Shown: positions 21,568 to 30,237 of the stretch, piece by piece
How positions within the stretch are numbered: the first letter of the stretch is position 1
Layout of the letters: every line of letters starts with the position of its first letter
Source: a virus
Length of the DNA: 38,977 nucleotides
Strand: one strand, 5' to 3'
IMG/VR virus record: IMGVR_UViG_3300046009_009987
Span: 1 to 38,977 of that record
The notes under the pieces: model-generated
The model's database searches: none
Told to the model about the DNA's origin: nothing
Seen by the model: only the letters and a program-made list of their open reading frames with translations
Position numbers and translations under genes: made by a program

Positions 21568-22593
21568 CTATAAATAGGCGCAAACTGCACTGATTACTAA
21601 ATCACCACACAAAGTTGGATAAATCGTGATGTCAACAACGCTTGAAATAGTTGTTCGGACAATTACGTAGTAAGTTGTTTTGGTTGTGATAACAATATGC
21701 TTGTCAATAGTTACATTTCCGTCTTGCCGATTGTATCCATAGAAACATCGAAGCATCTCATTATCAGAGACACTTGAGCTTGATGTTGATAGTGCCATTT
21801 GTATATTTACGGCAGCAGCAACTTTTGTGACTGAAAAAGGTATTGAACCTATAAAGTCCCATGCTCCAATTGGTACAACAATGTTAATTGATCCCATGCC
21901 TGAGTAGTACCATGCATTCTGGACCGGTGATCCTATAGACGTGTCGGTTGTTTTGGTTGTTTTAACCGTCCACTTGTCTGGGTTCATTGGGAATCCAGCT
22001 GGTACTTTAGCTGAAGAATATGCAAATGCGGTAACTGCTGTAGTTCCTGTAGAAACTAGATCATAGTCAGTTCCACCGTACAGAGTCATCGTGGTATTGG
22101 TAGAGAATGCCATTTTAGTGACAATGAAGAACTTCTCTGTACCTTGAGTCAGCTTGATACGCATACCAGGGTAAATTGTGGTAGTAAGATCAACGCCAGC
22201 AAAAGTGAGTTCAAACGTAGGATCATCTAGCGTGCCAGAAGTGGGTGTTACTGCGGTGTAGTTTTTCCAGTCGCCACCTGAGTTAGCATCTACGTAGGCT
22301 TTACTAGACGCCTGATTGTCAGTCGTTGGAGTAGGTACAATAGGGGAACTAGAAAATGTTTTAACTCCCGCTATGGTCTGATCGCCAGACAATAATGCAA
22401 CACCAGTAAATGTATTATCATTTGCCGAAATAGTTTTATTAGTAAGCGTTTCTGTCAGAGCAGCTAAATAGGCAGCCAGAATAGTTAGGCTCATTTCTTT
22501 AGAAAAACCCGCTGAAAAATCCCAAGTTGGCAATGAATCCTCTGGTGCTGGACTTGTTAAATCGTCTAGTTGTTGGGTTGTTAAATCTGCCAT
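21568..22593 (-). CDS. Tail fibre protein (341 aa)
   Basis: The N-terminus contains TQQLDDLTSPAPEDSLP and LTETLTNKTISANDNTFTG, then GDQTIAGVKTFSSSPIVPTP and NQASSKAYVDANSGG. The GxKTFxSSPIVPxP...AxxKAYVD sequence is the hallmark of trimeric phage tail-fibre shafts. The C-terminal 240 residues are a beta-rich head (TLTFAGVDLTTTIYPG-like) presumably for receptor binding. Coupled to the short YTKE-repeat gene just upstream. Confidence 0.8.
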   Translation of the reverse strand: MADLTTQQLDDLTSPAPEDSLPTWDFSAGFSKEMSLTILAAYLAALTETLTNKTISANDNTFTGVALLSGDQTIAGVKTFSSSPIVPTPTTDNQASSKAYVDANSGGDWKNYTAVTPTSGTLDDPTFELTFAGVDLTTTIYPGMRIKLTQGTEKFFIVTKMAFSTNTTMTLYGGTDYDLVSTGTTAVTAFAYSSAKVPAGFPMNPDKWTVKTTKTTDTSIGSPVQNAWYYSGMGSINIVVPIGAWDFIGSIPFSVTKVAAAVNIQMALSTSSSSVSDNEMLRCFYGYNRQDGNVTIDKHIVITTKTTYYVIVRTTISSVVDITIYPTLCGDLVISAVCAYL

Positions 22594-22594
22594 A

Positions 22595-22777
22595 TTAAGG
22601 TTTTGCTTCCTTCGTATAACTAGTGCCTATTGTTGATTTAACAATAAGTCTATCACCGCTTGAATTGATTAAAAGATAAGAACCAGTATTTATTAATAAT
22701 AAATCGTTATAAAAAGGTCTTGCTTCCTTTGTATAACTAGTACTTGGCTTTGATTCTTTAGTATAAGTTGTTGGCAT
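22595..22777 (-). CDS. YTKE-repeat small protein (60 aa)
   Basis: Three copies of a nonapeptide-like unit: TTYTKESKP, TSYTKEARP and TSYTKEAKP (residues 3-11, 13-21 and C-terminal), separated by FYNDLLLINTGSYLLIN and DRLIVKST strands. The repeated Y-T-K-E-x-K/R-P units may bind a partner or be a fibre-tip spacer. The start shares a base with the adaptor stop (TAATG) and its stop is 1 base before the fibre gene. I have seen comparable repeats in small phage-like proteins but cannot assign a role. Confidence 0.75.
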   Translation of the reverse strand: MPTTYTKESKPSTSYTKEARPFYNDLLLINTGSYLLINSSGDRLIVKSTIGTSYTKEAKP

Positions 22778-23496
22778 TAGTATTGACTTCCATTGTTATA
22801 CTTAACATTCAAATAAATCTCACGATCTAAATTACCATGTTTTAAGGTGTTAAGCGCCTTATTTAAGTCACGATCATACGCAAGCTCTGTCTCATTAAGA
22901 GGTATTGGTTTTTCTCTACTCTCTTTATAGTCAATAATAACACCAGTAGCCCAAATTCTATGTAAAGATCTTGGGATACCATGTGTTGTAGTAGAAGGAT
23001 CTACACTCATATCAACATCACTAGAAAGATGTGTAATTGCTGTTGGCCAAGTATCACACCAAAGCTTGCCACCATTGGTTGTAGCAACAATCGTACCAGA
23101 GTAAATAGTTATAGCTTTTCTTAGAATATCAAACTTAGCCATCCCATACTCATTACTGAATTGATTTGTAATATCGGTCTCGCTAGAAAGTGGAGTAGAT
23201 ATAGTACTCATGTCTATCTCTTCGAGCTTCACCCAATCTGTGCCGTTTAACTTGGCTTCGACTCTCTTTATCCGAGACAATATATCTGCCGGAAATGAGT
23301 ACTCACGAGAGGTTGTACTAGCTACTAAATTGAATGTTTGTGGGATTAATAGTATATCTTCGTCAAGCTTAATAAGTTCTTGAGCTAAATCATCCTGGCG
23401 CTGACGCATAAACGCAATAATATCTGCATTAGAAAATGTACTAGAGTTTGTTCTAGTTTTTAAACGGACATAATGAGCAAATTGCGTTGGTGTCAT
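22777..23496 (-). CDS. Head-tail adaptor protein (239 aa)
   Basis: N-terminal helices (TPTQFAHYVRLKTRTNSSTF, SNADIIAFMRQRQDDLAQEL) then beta strands (TSREYSFPADILSRIKRVEAKLNG) and a C-terminal helical part with YKESREKPIPLNE. This order, with the YxFPxD and RIxRVE elements, is that of podovirus/siphovirus adaptor proteins (gp11 or P22 gp4-like) that form the ring under the portal. About 240 aa is the usual size. Position among the tail genes agrees. Confidence 0.75.
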   Translation of the reverse strand: MTPTQFAHYVRLKTRTNSSTFSNADIIAFMRQRQDDLAQELIKLDEDILLIPQTFNLVASTTSREYSFPADILSRIKRVEAKLNGTDWVKLEEIDMSTISTPLSSETDITNQFSNEYGMAKFDILRKAITIYSGTIVATTNGGKLWCDTWPTAITHLSSDVDMSVDPSTTTHGIPRSLHRIWATGVIIDYKESREKPIPLNETELAYDRDLNKALNTLKHGNLDREIYLNVKYNNGSQY

Positions 23497-23500
23497 ATTA

Positions 23501-23788
23501 TTATTCTACATCTCTTACAAATTCATAGTTTTCATCAGCCTTGAGCTGATTGATCACAGCCTCACTTGATTCTAATTCGACTTGTAGCATTCCATTTTCA
23601 TTTGGTTCTACATTTTCGATGATGGCGTAACCACCCTTAATTAGAGGTACTTCTGTAGGTACGATTTCGCCAAGATCATTTTCTCTATTAACCGTAACCA
23701 TCTCTCCAGTATCGTATGGAAGTATATAACCATTAAAATAAAGACCATCATCACTTGTAAAAGGTACTCTGAAAATTGCTTTCGCCAT
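23501..23788 (-). CDS. Small structural protein (95 aa)
   Basis: Acidic beta-rich protein with MAKAIFRVPFTSDDGLYF, GYILPYDTGEMVTVNRE and a C-terminal SSEAVINQLKADENYEFVRDVE. Located between the adaptor and the large lectin-like protein, so likely a virion or decoration component. Not recognised. An AAAGGAT stretch upstream of ATG 23788 serves as SD. Confidence 0.7.
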   Translation of the reverse strand: MAKAIFRVPFTSDDGLYFNGYILPYDTGEMVTVNRENDLGEIVPTEVPLIKGGYAIIENVEPNENGMLQVELESSEAVINQLKADENYEFVRDVE

Positions 23789-23808
23789 AATTATCCTTTT
23801 TTAAAATT

Positions 23809-26208
23809 TTAGTATTTATCTAAGTTTGCGTACTGTCCTTCATCTCCACTTGCATATACTGTGAAATTATCGTGTGAGTTAAAGTTAGAAGTATTAAATA
23901 ACCCATGCATTGTGTTATTTATAATTCCTGCATCAGATATCGTGAGTTCAGATCCAACAAATGTATTGTTGTAGTAGATTCGATATGCAGTTCCTGATTT
24001 TCTAACTACCAGTTTCGCCGACGCTGAGTATGTAATGGCAGTCGTTGCCAAAGTTGTCCAAGTACCAGCAACGCATTTTTCGGTTCTGATATTGCCGTTT
24101 AGTAGATAAACAAGAACAAAGTTCTGAGGATTACTTACTGAATCGAGATTAAGTACATGTCCAATTTGATATCCAGCTGTAAATATAATTTCAGATGTGA
24201 CAAGAACATTTGCTGTTGAATGAGTAATGTCAGTAAATAGTTCTGATAACGTAAGTGGGGCAGCAGTCACATCATCGACACTACCTGTAGCAGATGTTAA
24301 CGCGTTCACGTCTAAAGAAGTAGCTGTGGCTCTTTGGGTTTCGGTATATGTACCATTAGCTGATCTTGATACGTTTCCAACAGCCCCAACAACTAGTTGG
24401 AATGATCCACCGACATAACCAGATACAGTGAAGGTAGTTCGATACCAAACACCCACTGTTAAAGGTGGTACTGTAGCCGTTAGAAGAGATGTAGCTGCTG
24501 TAGCAGTCGCAACACCTGCTGCAATCGTCCATCCAGTACCTTTAGTCCAGTCAGTATCAGCACCAAACGTACCGTTTACGACTAGATTACTACCTAGATT
24601 TGGAAAATTTAATAACTTACCACCAGATATATACCAAGTGTTGTAGTCACTGATATTAAATGCTCCAAACGTGTTTGATGCAAAAGTTGAGAATAAGCAG
24701 TGATATGTACCAGAAGTGATTGAAGCATCAGATATAGTTCCTGAATAATTGAATGTACCGTTATAGAATACCTGGTATGTTGTTCCAATTTTCTTTACCA
24801 GTAATTGAGCACCAACTGAATACGAAAGTACAGAAGTTCCTAACTGCGTCCATGTACCACTTACTAATTTAGCTATAACTAAATTAGTCCCATCATGGTA
24901 TGCAAACACACCGTTTGTAGGGTTGGCAGGATTATCGACCTGTACTGCTATACCTGCTTGAGTACCAGCTGTTAAAGTTGTAGTACATGCAGCTACGTAG
25001 TTAGTAGATGAATACGTTGTAGGCTGTGATAAAAGTGACGATAAAGTAAGTTGTTTATAGCTCGCATCATCCATATATGCGGTTACAACTGTAGCTCCTG
25101 CCTGAAGGGCAAACGCTCCAGAAGTTGATCCAGTTGCTCTGAAAGTTGCTAATGTTTGATTCCACCCTGTGGCTGAATAATCAACAGACCTAATGACAGT
25201 ACTGCCACCATTTGTTGCAACACCAGTTCGTAAAGTTCCAGCAGCTTCTTTATTAGTCCAGATACTTATTTGATACCAATTTCCAGCAGTTGTTGATGCG
25301 TACTGAAAAATACCATCATTGTTTACTGTTCCTACAAATTTCTGACTTTTTGTACCTCCATGAACAATAGTATTTTCTTCAGATGGAATTACTGAAGCGG
25401 TTGTTTTCGTCCATCCAGGTGCAAGACCCGCAACAAAAGTATTTTCAAAGTCACCATTAGTAGATATTTCACTTCCAAGTGCAGGTGATGGAGATGTAGG
25501 CGTAATTGATATATTAGGAACAAAAGATTGACTTGCTCCACCTGAACCAATACCAGTCGTCTCTGCATGACCTAAGCCATCAGTAACGCCAAACAAACCA
25601 CTAAAACTGTCTGAAGCTAGTGGTGTTGGAAGCCATTTATCTTGAGGCATCTTTATGTAGTCAAGAATATTACCAACTAATCCAGTTGAATAAACGTGGA
25701 CGTTCAAAGCTTGTGCTAGTACGTAGTTGATCGCTAAAAGCTTGTTTTCAGCAAAAAAGAATGTGCCAGTAGCTCTTGTCACCATTGCTAGACGCAATGG
25801 ATAGCTAGGAGCACCATAAACACTGATTCCTGCCCCAATACTCACTATAATGGAAGATCCTGAATTCGAGTATATATATTCAGCAGCACTCAATTGAATT
25901 GATGCGTTATAACCGACTATTGTTATCCCACTTGTTGGCAGTACCCATTTGAGGATTATTCCTTTCTCTCTAGCAAGTGGGGCAGCATACCTAAGAACAG
26001 GATCGCTAACACTACCACCAGCCCTGACTAAATAACCACCAGATGTAGATAGATTGTTACTTGTATCAACGACATTTCTGGCTGGCCCACTAGGTTCAGC
26101 GTTTGTACCATTAACTGCACCTGCTGCACGGTCTGTTGTAAAGTTGTCGTTGAGGAGATACTTTAGCTGATTAAGCGCATTGAATAATCGCCGTCTTTGA
26201 ATTGTCAT
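23809..26208 (-). CDS. Large virion protein with duplicated lectin-like modules (799 aa)
   Basis: Residues about 1-235 form an N-terminal unit without recognised domain. Two similar halves follow. Module A (about 245-400 and again 550-660) starts with EISTNGDFEN or SNLVVNGTFGADTDW and ends near SVDDVT or AYMDDASYK, as in galactose-binding or CBM-like jelly rolls. Module B (about 400-540 and 665-790) contains YHDGTNLVIAKLVSGTWTQL and YLLNGNIRTEKCVAGTWTTL, both followed by YSVGAQLLVKKIGTTYQVFYN or YSASAKLVVRKSGTAYRIYYN, as in LamG/concanavalin-like folds. So the C-terminal 550 residues are a tandem A-B-A-B repeat, probably a sugar-binding surface protein for host recognition. Confidence 0.75.
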   Translation of the reverse strand: MTIQRRRLFNALNQLKYLLNDNFTTDRAAGAVNGTNAEPSGPARNVVDTSNNLSTSGGYLVRAGGSVSDPVLRYAAPLAREKGIILKWVLPTSGITIVGYNASIQLSAAEYIYSNSGSSIIVSIGAGISVYGAPSYPLRLAMVTRATGTFFFAENKLLAINYVLAQALNVHVYSTGLVGNILDYIKMPQDKWLPTPLASDSFSGLFGVTDGLGHAETTGIGSGGASQSFVPNISITPTSPSPALGSEISTNGDFENTFVAGLAPGWTKTTASVIPSEENTIVHGGTKSQKFVGTVNNDGIFQYASTTAGNWYQISIWTNKEAAGTLRTGVATNGGSTVIRSVDYSATGWNQTLATFRATGSTSGAFALQAGATVVTAYMDDASYKQLTLSSLLSQPTTYSSTNYVAACTTTLTAGTQAGIAVQVDNPANPTNGVFAYHDGTNLVIAKLVSGTWTQLGTSVLSYSVGAQLLVKKIGTTYQVFYNGTFNYSGTISDASITSGTYHCLFSTFASNTFGAFNISDYNTWYISGGKLLNFPNLGSNLVVNGTFGADTDWTKGTGWTIAAGVATATAATSLLTATVPPLTVGVWYRTTFTVSGYVGGSFQLVVGAVGNVSRSANGTYTETQRATATSLDVNALTSATGSVDDVTAAPLTLSELFTDITHSTANVLVTSEIIFTAGYQIGHVLNLDSVSNPQNFVLVYLLNGNIRTEKCVAGTWTTLATTAITYSASAKLVVRKSGTAYRIYYNNTFVGSELTISDAGIINNTMHGLFNTSNFNSHDNFTVYASGDEGQYANLDKY

Positions 26209-26210
26209 AA

Positions 26211-27071
26211 CTAGTTATTATCGGCATATAAAATAAGAGTAAACTTTTCAGCACTTGCAGGAGTAAATGCATCCAGTGTTTCCAGTAAAGCATATATTGA
26301 TTTAGTGTTACTTGCTGCCTTGTAAGGTAGTCTTAGGGTTAGATCAATAGATCTACTCATATCACTATTAGTGGTATCAGTAGACGTAATCATTGCTGGC
26401 AGGTCGAAGTAGCCCAAGCGTTTAATACCATCTGCGTATAGATCTTTGTAAGCGACATTATCAACACTGAATGTAGGATCAGTTGCGCTGAATAAATGGA
26501 CTCGGAAACGTGGAGTGATACTCTTCTTATCTGTAGATAGTCTGCATCCCACGATGTACCCAGTACCACCGTTTATGCGGGCTAAATCCGTCATCACCAT
26601 CAAGGAATTGCTTGAAGTAGCATTACTCACCACATCACCAGCTGTATAGGCTGTAGTATCTGAAGGACGAGTAAACTCAGTAGATACCATGTTCATGTTT
26701 CCACCGACTTCACCAAAATGTGATTCAGATGCTCCAGTTCCAGCAGACACGGCGCCAGTACCATTAATGGCGCGAACCATGATAGTGGGAGTACCACTAA
26801 CATAAGCTGAACATCTTACACGAGCTGATAATAAGGCAGAAACATTAGCAAAATAAACACCAGCTGCAGTTATAGAAGTAGCCGGTGTAGCTGAAGATGA
26901 TGGGACTACATTTAGAGTCACCCAGTTTCTACCGTCGACAGTACCTTCAACAAGAAGTGTAGCACTCATGGCGCCAAATACTTGAACTGAAAGGGTATCA
27001 AGGCCAGATACATTTATATCTATGATATCTTGTACTGCAGCTAGTACAGCGTTAGCTTCTTGAATATTCAT
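26211..27071 (-). CDS. Beta-sandwich virion protein (286 aa)
   Basis: Residues about 25-110 (DTLSVQVFGAMSATLLVEGT, DGRNWVTLNVVPSSS, VYFANVSALLSARVRCSAYV) form an Ig-like beta unit as in phage decoration proteins. The rest is beta-rich with a polar middle (SHFGEVGGNMNMVSTEFTRP). A comparable VxGxxDGRxWxxLN element occurs in virion proteins of other phages. ATG 27071 has an AGGACA SD. Position after the beta-helix protein suggests a capsid or tail surface role. Confidence 0.65.
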   Translation of the reverse strand: MNIQEANAVLAAVQDIIDINVSGLDTLSVQVFGAMSATLLVEGTVDGRNWVTLNVVPSSSATPATSITAAGVYFANVSALLSARVRCSAYVSGTPTIMVRAINGTGAVSAGTGASESHFGEVGGNMNMVSTEFTRPSDTTAYTAGDVVSNATSSNSLMVMTDLARINGGTGYIVGCRLSTDKKSITPRFRVHLFSATDPTFSVDNVAYKDLYADGIKRLGYFDLPAMITSTDTTNSDMSRSIDLTLRLPYKAASNTKSIYALLETLDAFTPASAEKFTLILYADNN

Positions 27072-27092
27072 ATAGTATGTCCTAGTAATCTA

Positions 27093-28073
27093 TTAAGCTA
27101 CGTCAACTATTGGCCATAACTTGCCTGAAGCATCAGCAACACCAGTGTAGTAATTCTCGAAGAATCTCAGACCAGTTCCAGCAGTTGCGATAAGCTCTGT
27201 AGTAGTATCTAGTGATGCAACATAGTTATTGGCAACAAAACCTTTTGAGGTTGTGCCTGAACCAGTCAAGAAAATACCGACTGTAGCCCCTGCTGCTCCA
27301 ACTATAATCAATCTATTACTAGAGATTTCTGTACCAAGTAAAATCTTACTTGATAGAGTTACAAACTGACCAGCATCGTTAGTGGCATCTTTCCAAACTT
27401 TATTTTCTCTAAGCTCTAAGCGATTTAAATTACCTAAAATCGAAACAAAAGCATTTTCAGTAGTGGCAAGTCCTCTGTATTTACAATTAATAACTTTCAG
27501 ACCGTCTGCAGCATTATCTGTTGCTCCAGTAACTACAGCACTCAAAAAGTTCAAAATTGTTGAGGTATCATCAAATTCAGAATCTTCTAATCGGAAATCT
27601 TTAGCAGCACCAATTGTATAAGCAGCTGCCACGTTCAAGAAGTTTGCAACATGTAGGAAATTTCTTACAGCAACATTAGCTGCTGAAACGGTAACAGTGG
27701 CTGCAGCTGTACTATAAGTCAAGGTTGGGCGACTTAAGCCGTTTCCAAGACCAATAATTGTTATACCAGCTTTATTTAGGTTCAAGTTACTTGAAGTCAC
27801 AGTCAAAGTAAAGCCAGGTGCAACATAGATAGTGTCATTTCGACCTGCTCTACAAGCAGAAATAGCTGCTGGTAAAGTGGTTTGAATACGTAGTGAGCCA
27901 TCTGGATATGTTGTTTGATATTCATTATAGAATCTTGTATAACCTGGAAAGCTAGTAGGTACAACAATATATAATTGCCCAGTAGTCATAGGAATACTAC
28001 CTGAAGAACCAAGTTCACGTAGTGCTTTTTCAAGCTCGTAATTACTACCTGCTGCCATTGCTGCATTAAACAT
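27093..28073 (-). CDS. Right-handed beta-helix virion protein
   Basis: 326 aa from ATG 28073, which has AGGAG 8 bases upstream; the frame is open to a TTG at 28115, but that would overlap the previous gene. Repeating rungs of about 22-25 residues are visible: DTIYVAPGFTLTV, KAGITIIGLGNG, TVTVSAANVAVRNFLHV, KDFRLEDSEF, DGLKVINCKYRG, NRLELRENKVW, TEISSNRLIIVG. This is the parallel beta-helix (pectin-lyase-like) fold used by tailspikes and some depolymerases. No catalytic motif is obvious. It is encoded just after the capsid gene, which is unusual for a tailspike and suggests a capsid decoration. Confidence 0.75.
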   Translation of the reverse strand: MFNAAMAAGSNYELEKALRELGSSGSIPMTTGQLYIVVPTSFPGYTRFYNEYQTTYPDGSLRIQTTLPAAISACRAGRNDTIYVAPGFTLTVTSSNLNLNKAGITIIGLGNGLSRPTLTYSTAAATVTVSAANVAVRNFLHVANFLNVAAAYTIGAAKDFRLEDSEFDDTSTILNFLSAVVTGATDNAADGLKVINCKYRGLATTENAFVSILGNLNRLELRENKVWKDATNDAGQFVTLSSKILLGTEISSNRLIIVGAAGATVGIFLTGSGTTSKGFVANNYVASLDTTTELIATAGTGLRFFENYYTGVADASGKLWPIVDVA

Positions 28074-28096
28074 ATAAATATCTCCTAAATATTCTA

Positions 28097-28423
28097 CTAA
28101 CCTTGAGCAATCCAACTAATTTGCTCATTAATTACGTTAACATCAGTATCTAAGCCAATAGTGAATCCAGAATCAGAAACCGTAATACCAAGAGTAGTTA
28201 TTAAGGTTCTAGTACCTGCAGCGACTGTTTTGACAGCGCTTGCAGCTGCCATACCCTCAAACCATTCCATTTCATCTCGAGAAGTCACGTTTACAATCCG
28301 AACATGTCTTGGCTTAAAGCCAACCGTAATAGGAATAGCTGCTGCTGTTGCATCTGTAAGGTAGCGACCAACGGAGGTATTAACAATACCGGCTGTGTTT
28401 GTTTGTGTTTGTACTACTGGCAT
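28097..28423 (-). CDS. Small capsid-adjacent protein, possible head decoration (108 aa)
   Basis: Beta-rich protein (PVVQTQTNTAGIVNTSVGRY, HVRIVNVTSRDEMEWFEGMA, TLGITVSDSGFTIGLDTDVN). It follows the major capsid gene and ends 24 bases before the beta-helix gene. ATG 28423 with AAGGA upstream. Similar small beta-rich proteins next to N4-gp56-type capsid genes are often capsid-decorating proteins, but no clear family match is seen. Confidence 0.7.
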   Translation of the reverse strand: MPVVQTQTNTAGIVNTSVGRYLTDATAAAIPITVGFKPRHVRIVNVTSRDEMEWFEGMAAASAVKTVAAGTRTLITTLGITVSDSGFTIGLDTDVNVINEQISWIAQG

Positions 28424-28472
28424 ATTTATATTTCCTTATTTCTAATTAATTTCTATATTACTATCCCGATGT

Positions 28473-29447
28473 TTAAGAATCTGATACACCGTGTTCGATA
28501 CGAACCAATTTGGTCTGGTCTAAAATACGAGCTACGTATGAAGCTTTCCAACCTGAAGTACCACGTTGATCTAGTGGATCTTCTGAACCGCCTGAGCCAA
28601 TTGGCTTAACGATATTTTGTAAAGCTAAACCAGAAATTCTACTTTGGGCATAGGCATTTTTAGCGAATACGATAGTACAGTGAACGTCATTACCGTCTGC
28701 ACCTGAAGCAGCCTTGACTTTAGCGTTGGTTGTTTCAATGAACCGAACTCCAGCCATTGCGCCGACTTCATCTTCCATAACATTACTTTTGTTTGGATAT
28801 TTTTCTACTGGGATAAATCCAGCAGCATCATCAAGATCGAAAGTTGTGTCTTCTGAACAGATAGCCATGAATGAGCGACCAATTGGCACTGTAGCTTGAC
28901 CCGTACTAGCGTCAATCATTTTAGTGATTGGTTTAGCATTAGCACCCTTCAAAGTACGAACAGCAACTTTAACTTCCATACGGTTCAGCTTCATTGCTGA
29001 AGTCACTTCGTTAGTTGCAGTTGCAACTCCGGCATACTGGACGTTAGTACCTGCAGTAACAATGTCACGACAGATTGTATCGAGACTTAAACCAGCCTGC
29101 TCACCAAGCTCACGTGCTGCTTCCATCAAGATTGGGTCGATTGACTCTGTCAAAACTTCATCATCTAAGATCACATAGTCACCATAACGAAGTACCGTAG
29201 CAGTGATGTCAGTTGCTGAAAGAGAAGTACCATTAGGTGTAACCCCTGGACTTAATGGAGTCACATTAGCAGAAAGTGCTGAATATTGACGAAATTTAAT
29301 AACATTAGTACCAGCGTTTTGAGGGATATCACGAACAACTGCGAACATATTATATTTGTATGCAGGGTATGAGGTTTCGATTAACTCACGAGAATAAACA
29401 TTAGACATTTCAGCACTAATTTGTGTACGGCCTGTTAAGGTTGGCAT
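28473..29447 (-). CDS. Major capsid protein, N4-gp56 family
   Basis: 324 aa, within the normal range for this family. Family signatures: an N-arm with ELIETSYPAYKYNMFAV, TNVIKFRQYSALSANVTPLS (the FRxYxALxxxxTPLxxGVTPxG element), TDITATVLRYGDYVILDDEV, LGEQAGLSLDTICRDIV and FIPVEKYPNK. It is the HK97-fold shell subunit of many podovirus-like phages. AAGGAAG precedes ATG 29447. The gene has its own strong promoter (29538-29566) with a terminator between promoter and gene, so its expression is separately tuned for the hundreds of copies needed. Confidence 0.93.
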   Translation of the reverse strand: MPTLTGRTQISAEMSNVYSRELIETSYPAYKYNMFAVVRDIPQNAGTNVIKFRQYSALSANVTPLSPGVTPNGTSLSATDITATVLRYGDYVILDDEVLTESIDPILMEAARELGEQAGLSLDTICRDIVTAGTNVQYAGVATATNEVTSAMKLNRMEVKVAVRTLKGANAKPITKMIDASTGQATVPIGRSFMAICSEDTTFDLDDAAGFIPVEKYPNKSNVMEDEVGAMAGVRFIETTNAKVKAASGADGNDVHCTIVFAKNAYAQSRISGLALQNIVKPIGSGGSEDPLDQRGTSGWKASYVARILDQTKLVRIEHGVSDS

Positions 29448-29466
29448 GGTCTTCCTTTTTATTATA

Positions 29467-29505
29467 CAAAAAAGCGCCTGACTTAGTTAAAAGTTCAGGC
29501 GCTTT
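29467..29505 (-). terminator. Terminator/attenuator between capsid promoter and capsid gene
   Basis: Minus strand AAAGCGCCTGA (29505-29495), loop of 13, TCAGGCGCTTT (29481-29471), followed by TTTTTT. An 11-bp GC-rich stem with a T-tract is a complete rho-independent terminator. It lies about 25 bases downstream of the expected start of the capsid promoter, so every capsid transcript must read through it. It also works on the plus strand. Confidence 0.85.
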
Positions 29506-29537
29506 AGTTTTTCTAATAACGCTATATATATGTGAAT

Positions 29538-29566
29538 AGAATATATATGTATTTATTCTGTGTCAA
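29538..29566 (-). promoter_or_regulatory. Consensus promoter of the major capsid gene
   Basis: Minus strand -35 TTGACA (29566-29561), 17-base spacer, -10 TATTCT (29543-29538). It is the best sigma70-type match in the window. It starts in the intergenic space after the 212-aa gene and points at the capsid gene, implying use of host RNA polymerase. Confidence 0.8.
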
Positions 29567-29575
29567 CAAGCAATT

Positions 29576-30214
29576 CTACAATCTATTCTTGAATGGATTA
29601 CCAGTTCTAGGATCAATACGATTCTCGCTAAACTCTTGACCAGCTCTTTGAGTTCTCATCTGTGAATCACTCCACATCTGATGAATTTGCATTGGTACTA
29701 GTGTCTCAACACCTTTAGGTACAATCACTGTGTAACCATTAATTGTAAAATGTTGGACTGATCCACCTACATGAATATATTCTCTAATACCACGCCTCAT
29801 TATAGTTTTAACAACACCTTCTGGCTGCTCATCTTGTTTAGGAATAAATAAAGGAACTTGAGGTTGTGATTCTAGCTTGCGAAAGATAATACCTTTGCGA
29901 CTATTAAGTATTTTCTCCACCTGCTTCTCCTCAGCTGGATTTGGTTTTTCCTCAATAGTCTCAACTTTTTCAGTTGGTGCTTTTGCTGAACTACCTTTTT
30001 TAATTGTATCAATAATAGCTTGGACTGATGGACGACTACCAATAGACTTCAAAGCATCTTCTGGAAATCCGAGTGCTATAGCTTCTTCTTTGAGTGCCTT
30101 CAGGCTCTTTTCTACTATACCATCAGATGGTTCTACACTTTGCAGACTTACTGTTGGTTCTGTAGGTTGCACTTCACTTGTTGCACCCATTACTGATTTA
30201 GATTGATCTGTCAT
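29576..30214 (-). CDS. Capsid-assembly-associated protein (212 aa)
   Basis: The N-terminal 100 residues are polar and disordered (SVMGATSEVQPTEPTVSLQS) with a short helical piece (ALGFPEDALKSIGSRPSVQAII) like a SAP-like motif. The C-terminal part has strands HFTINGYTVIVPKGVETLVPMQIHQMW and an RTGNPFKNRL end. The xINGYxVxVPKGVExxVP segment is common in small head proteins next to capsid genes. Role in head assembly inferred from position between the scaffold-like gene and the capsid promoter. Confidence 0.65.
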   Translation of the reverse strand: MTDQSKSVMGATSEVQPTEPTVSLQSVEPSDGIVEKSLKALKEEAIALGFPEDALKSIGSRPSVQAIIDTIKKGSSAKAPTEKVETIEEKPNPAEEKQVEKILNSRKGIIFRKLESQPQVPLFIPKQDEQPEGVVKTIMRRGIREYIHVGGSVQHFTINGYTVIVPKGVETLVPMQIHQMWSDSQMRTQRAGQEFSENRIDPRTGNPFKNRL

Positions 30215-30237
30215 ATATTTTCTTTCTTTTTTTGTTG

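Noticed and set aside
22595-22777. Short direct repeats resembling a CRISPR array
   Set aside because: The repeats are in frame and encode YTKE units in a coupled gene; spacing and length do not fit repeat-spacer structure.
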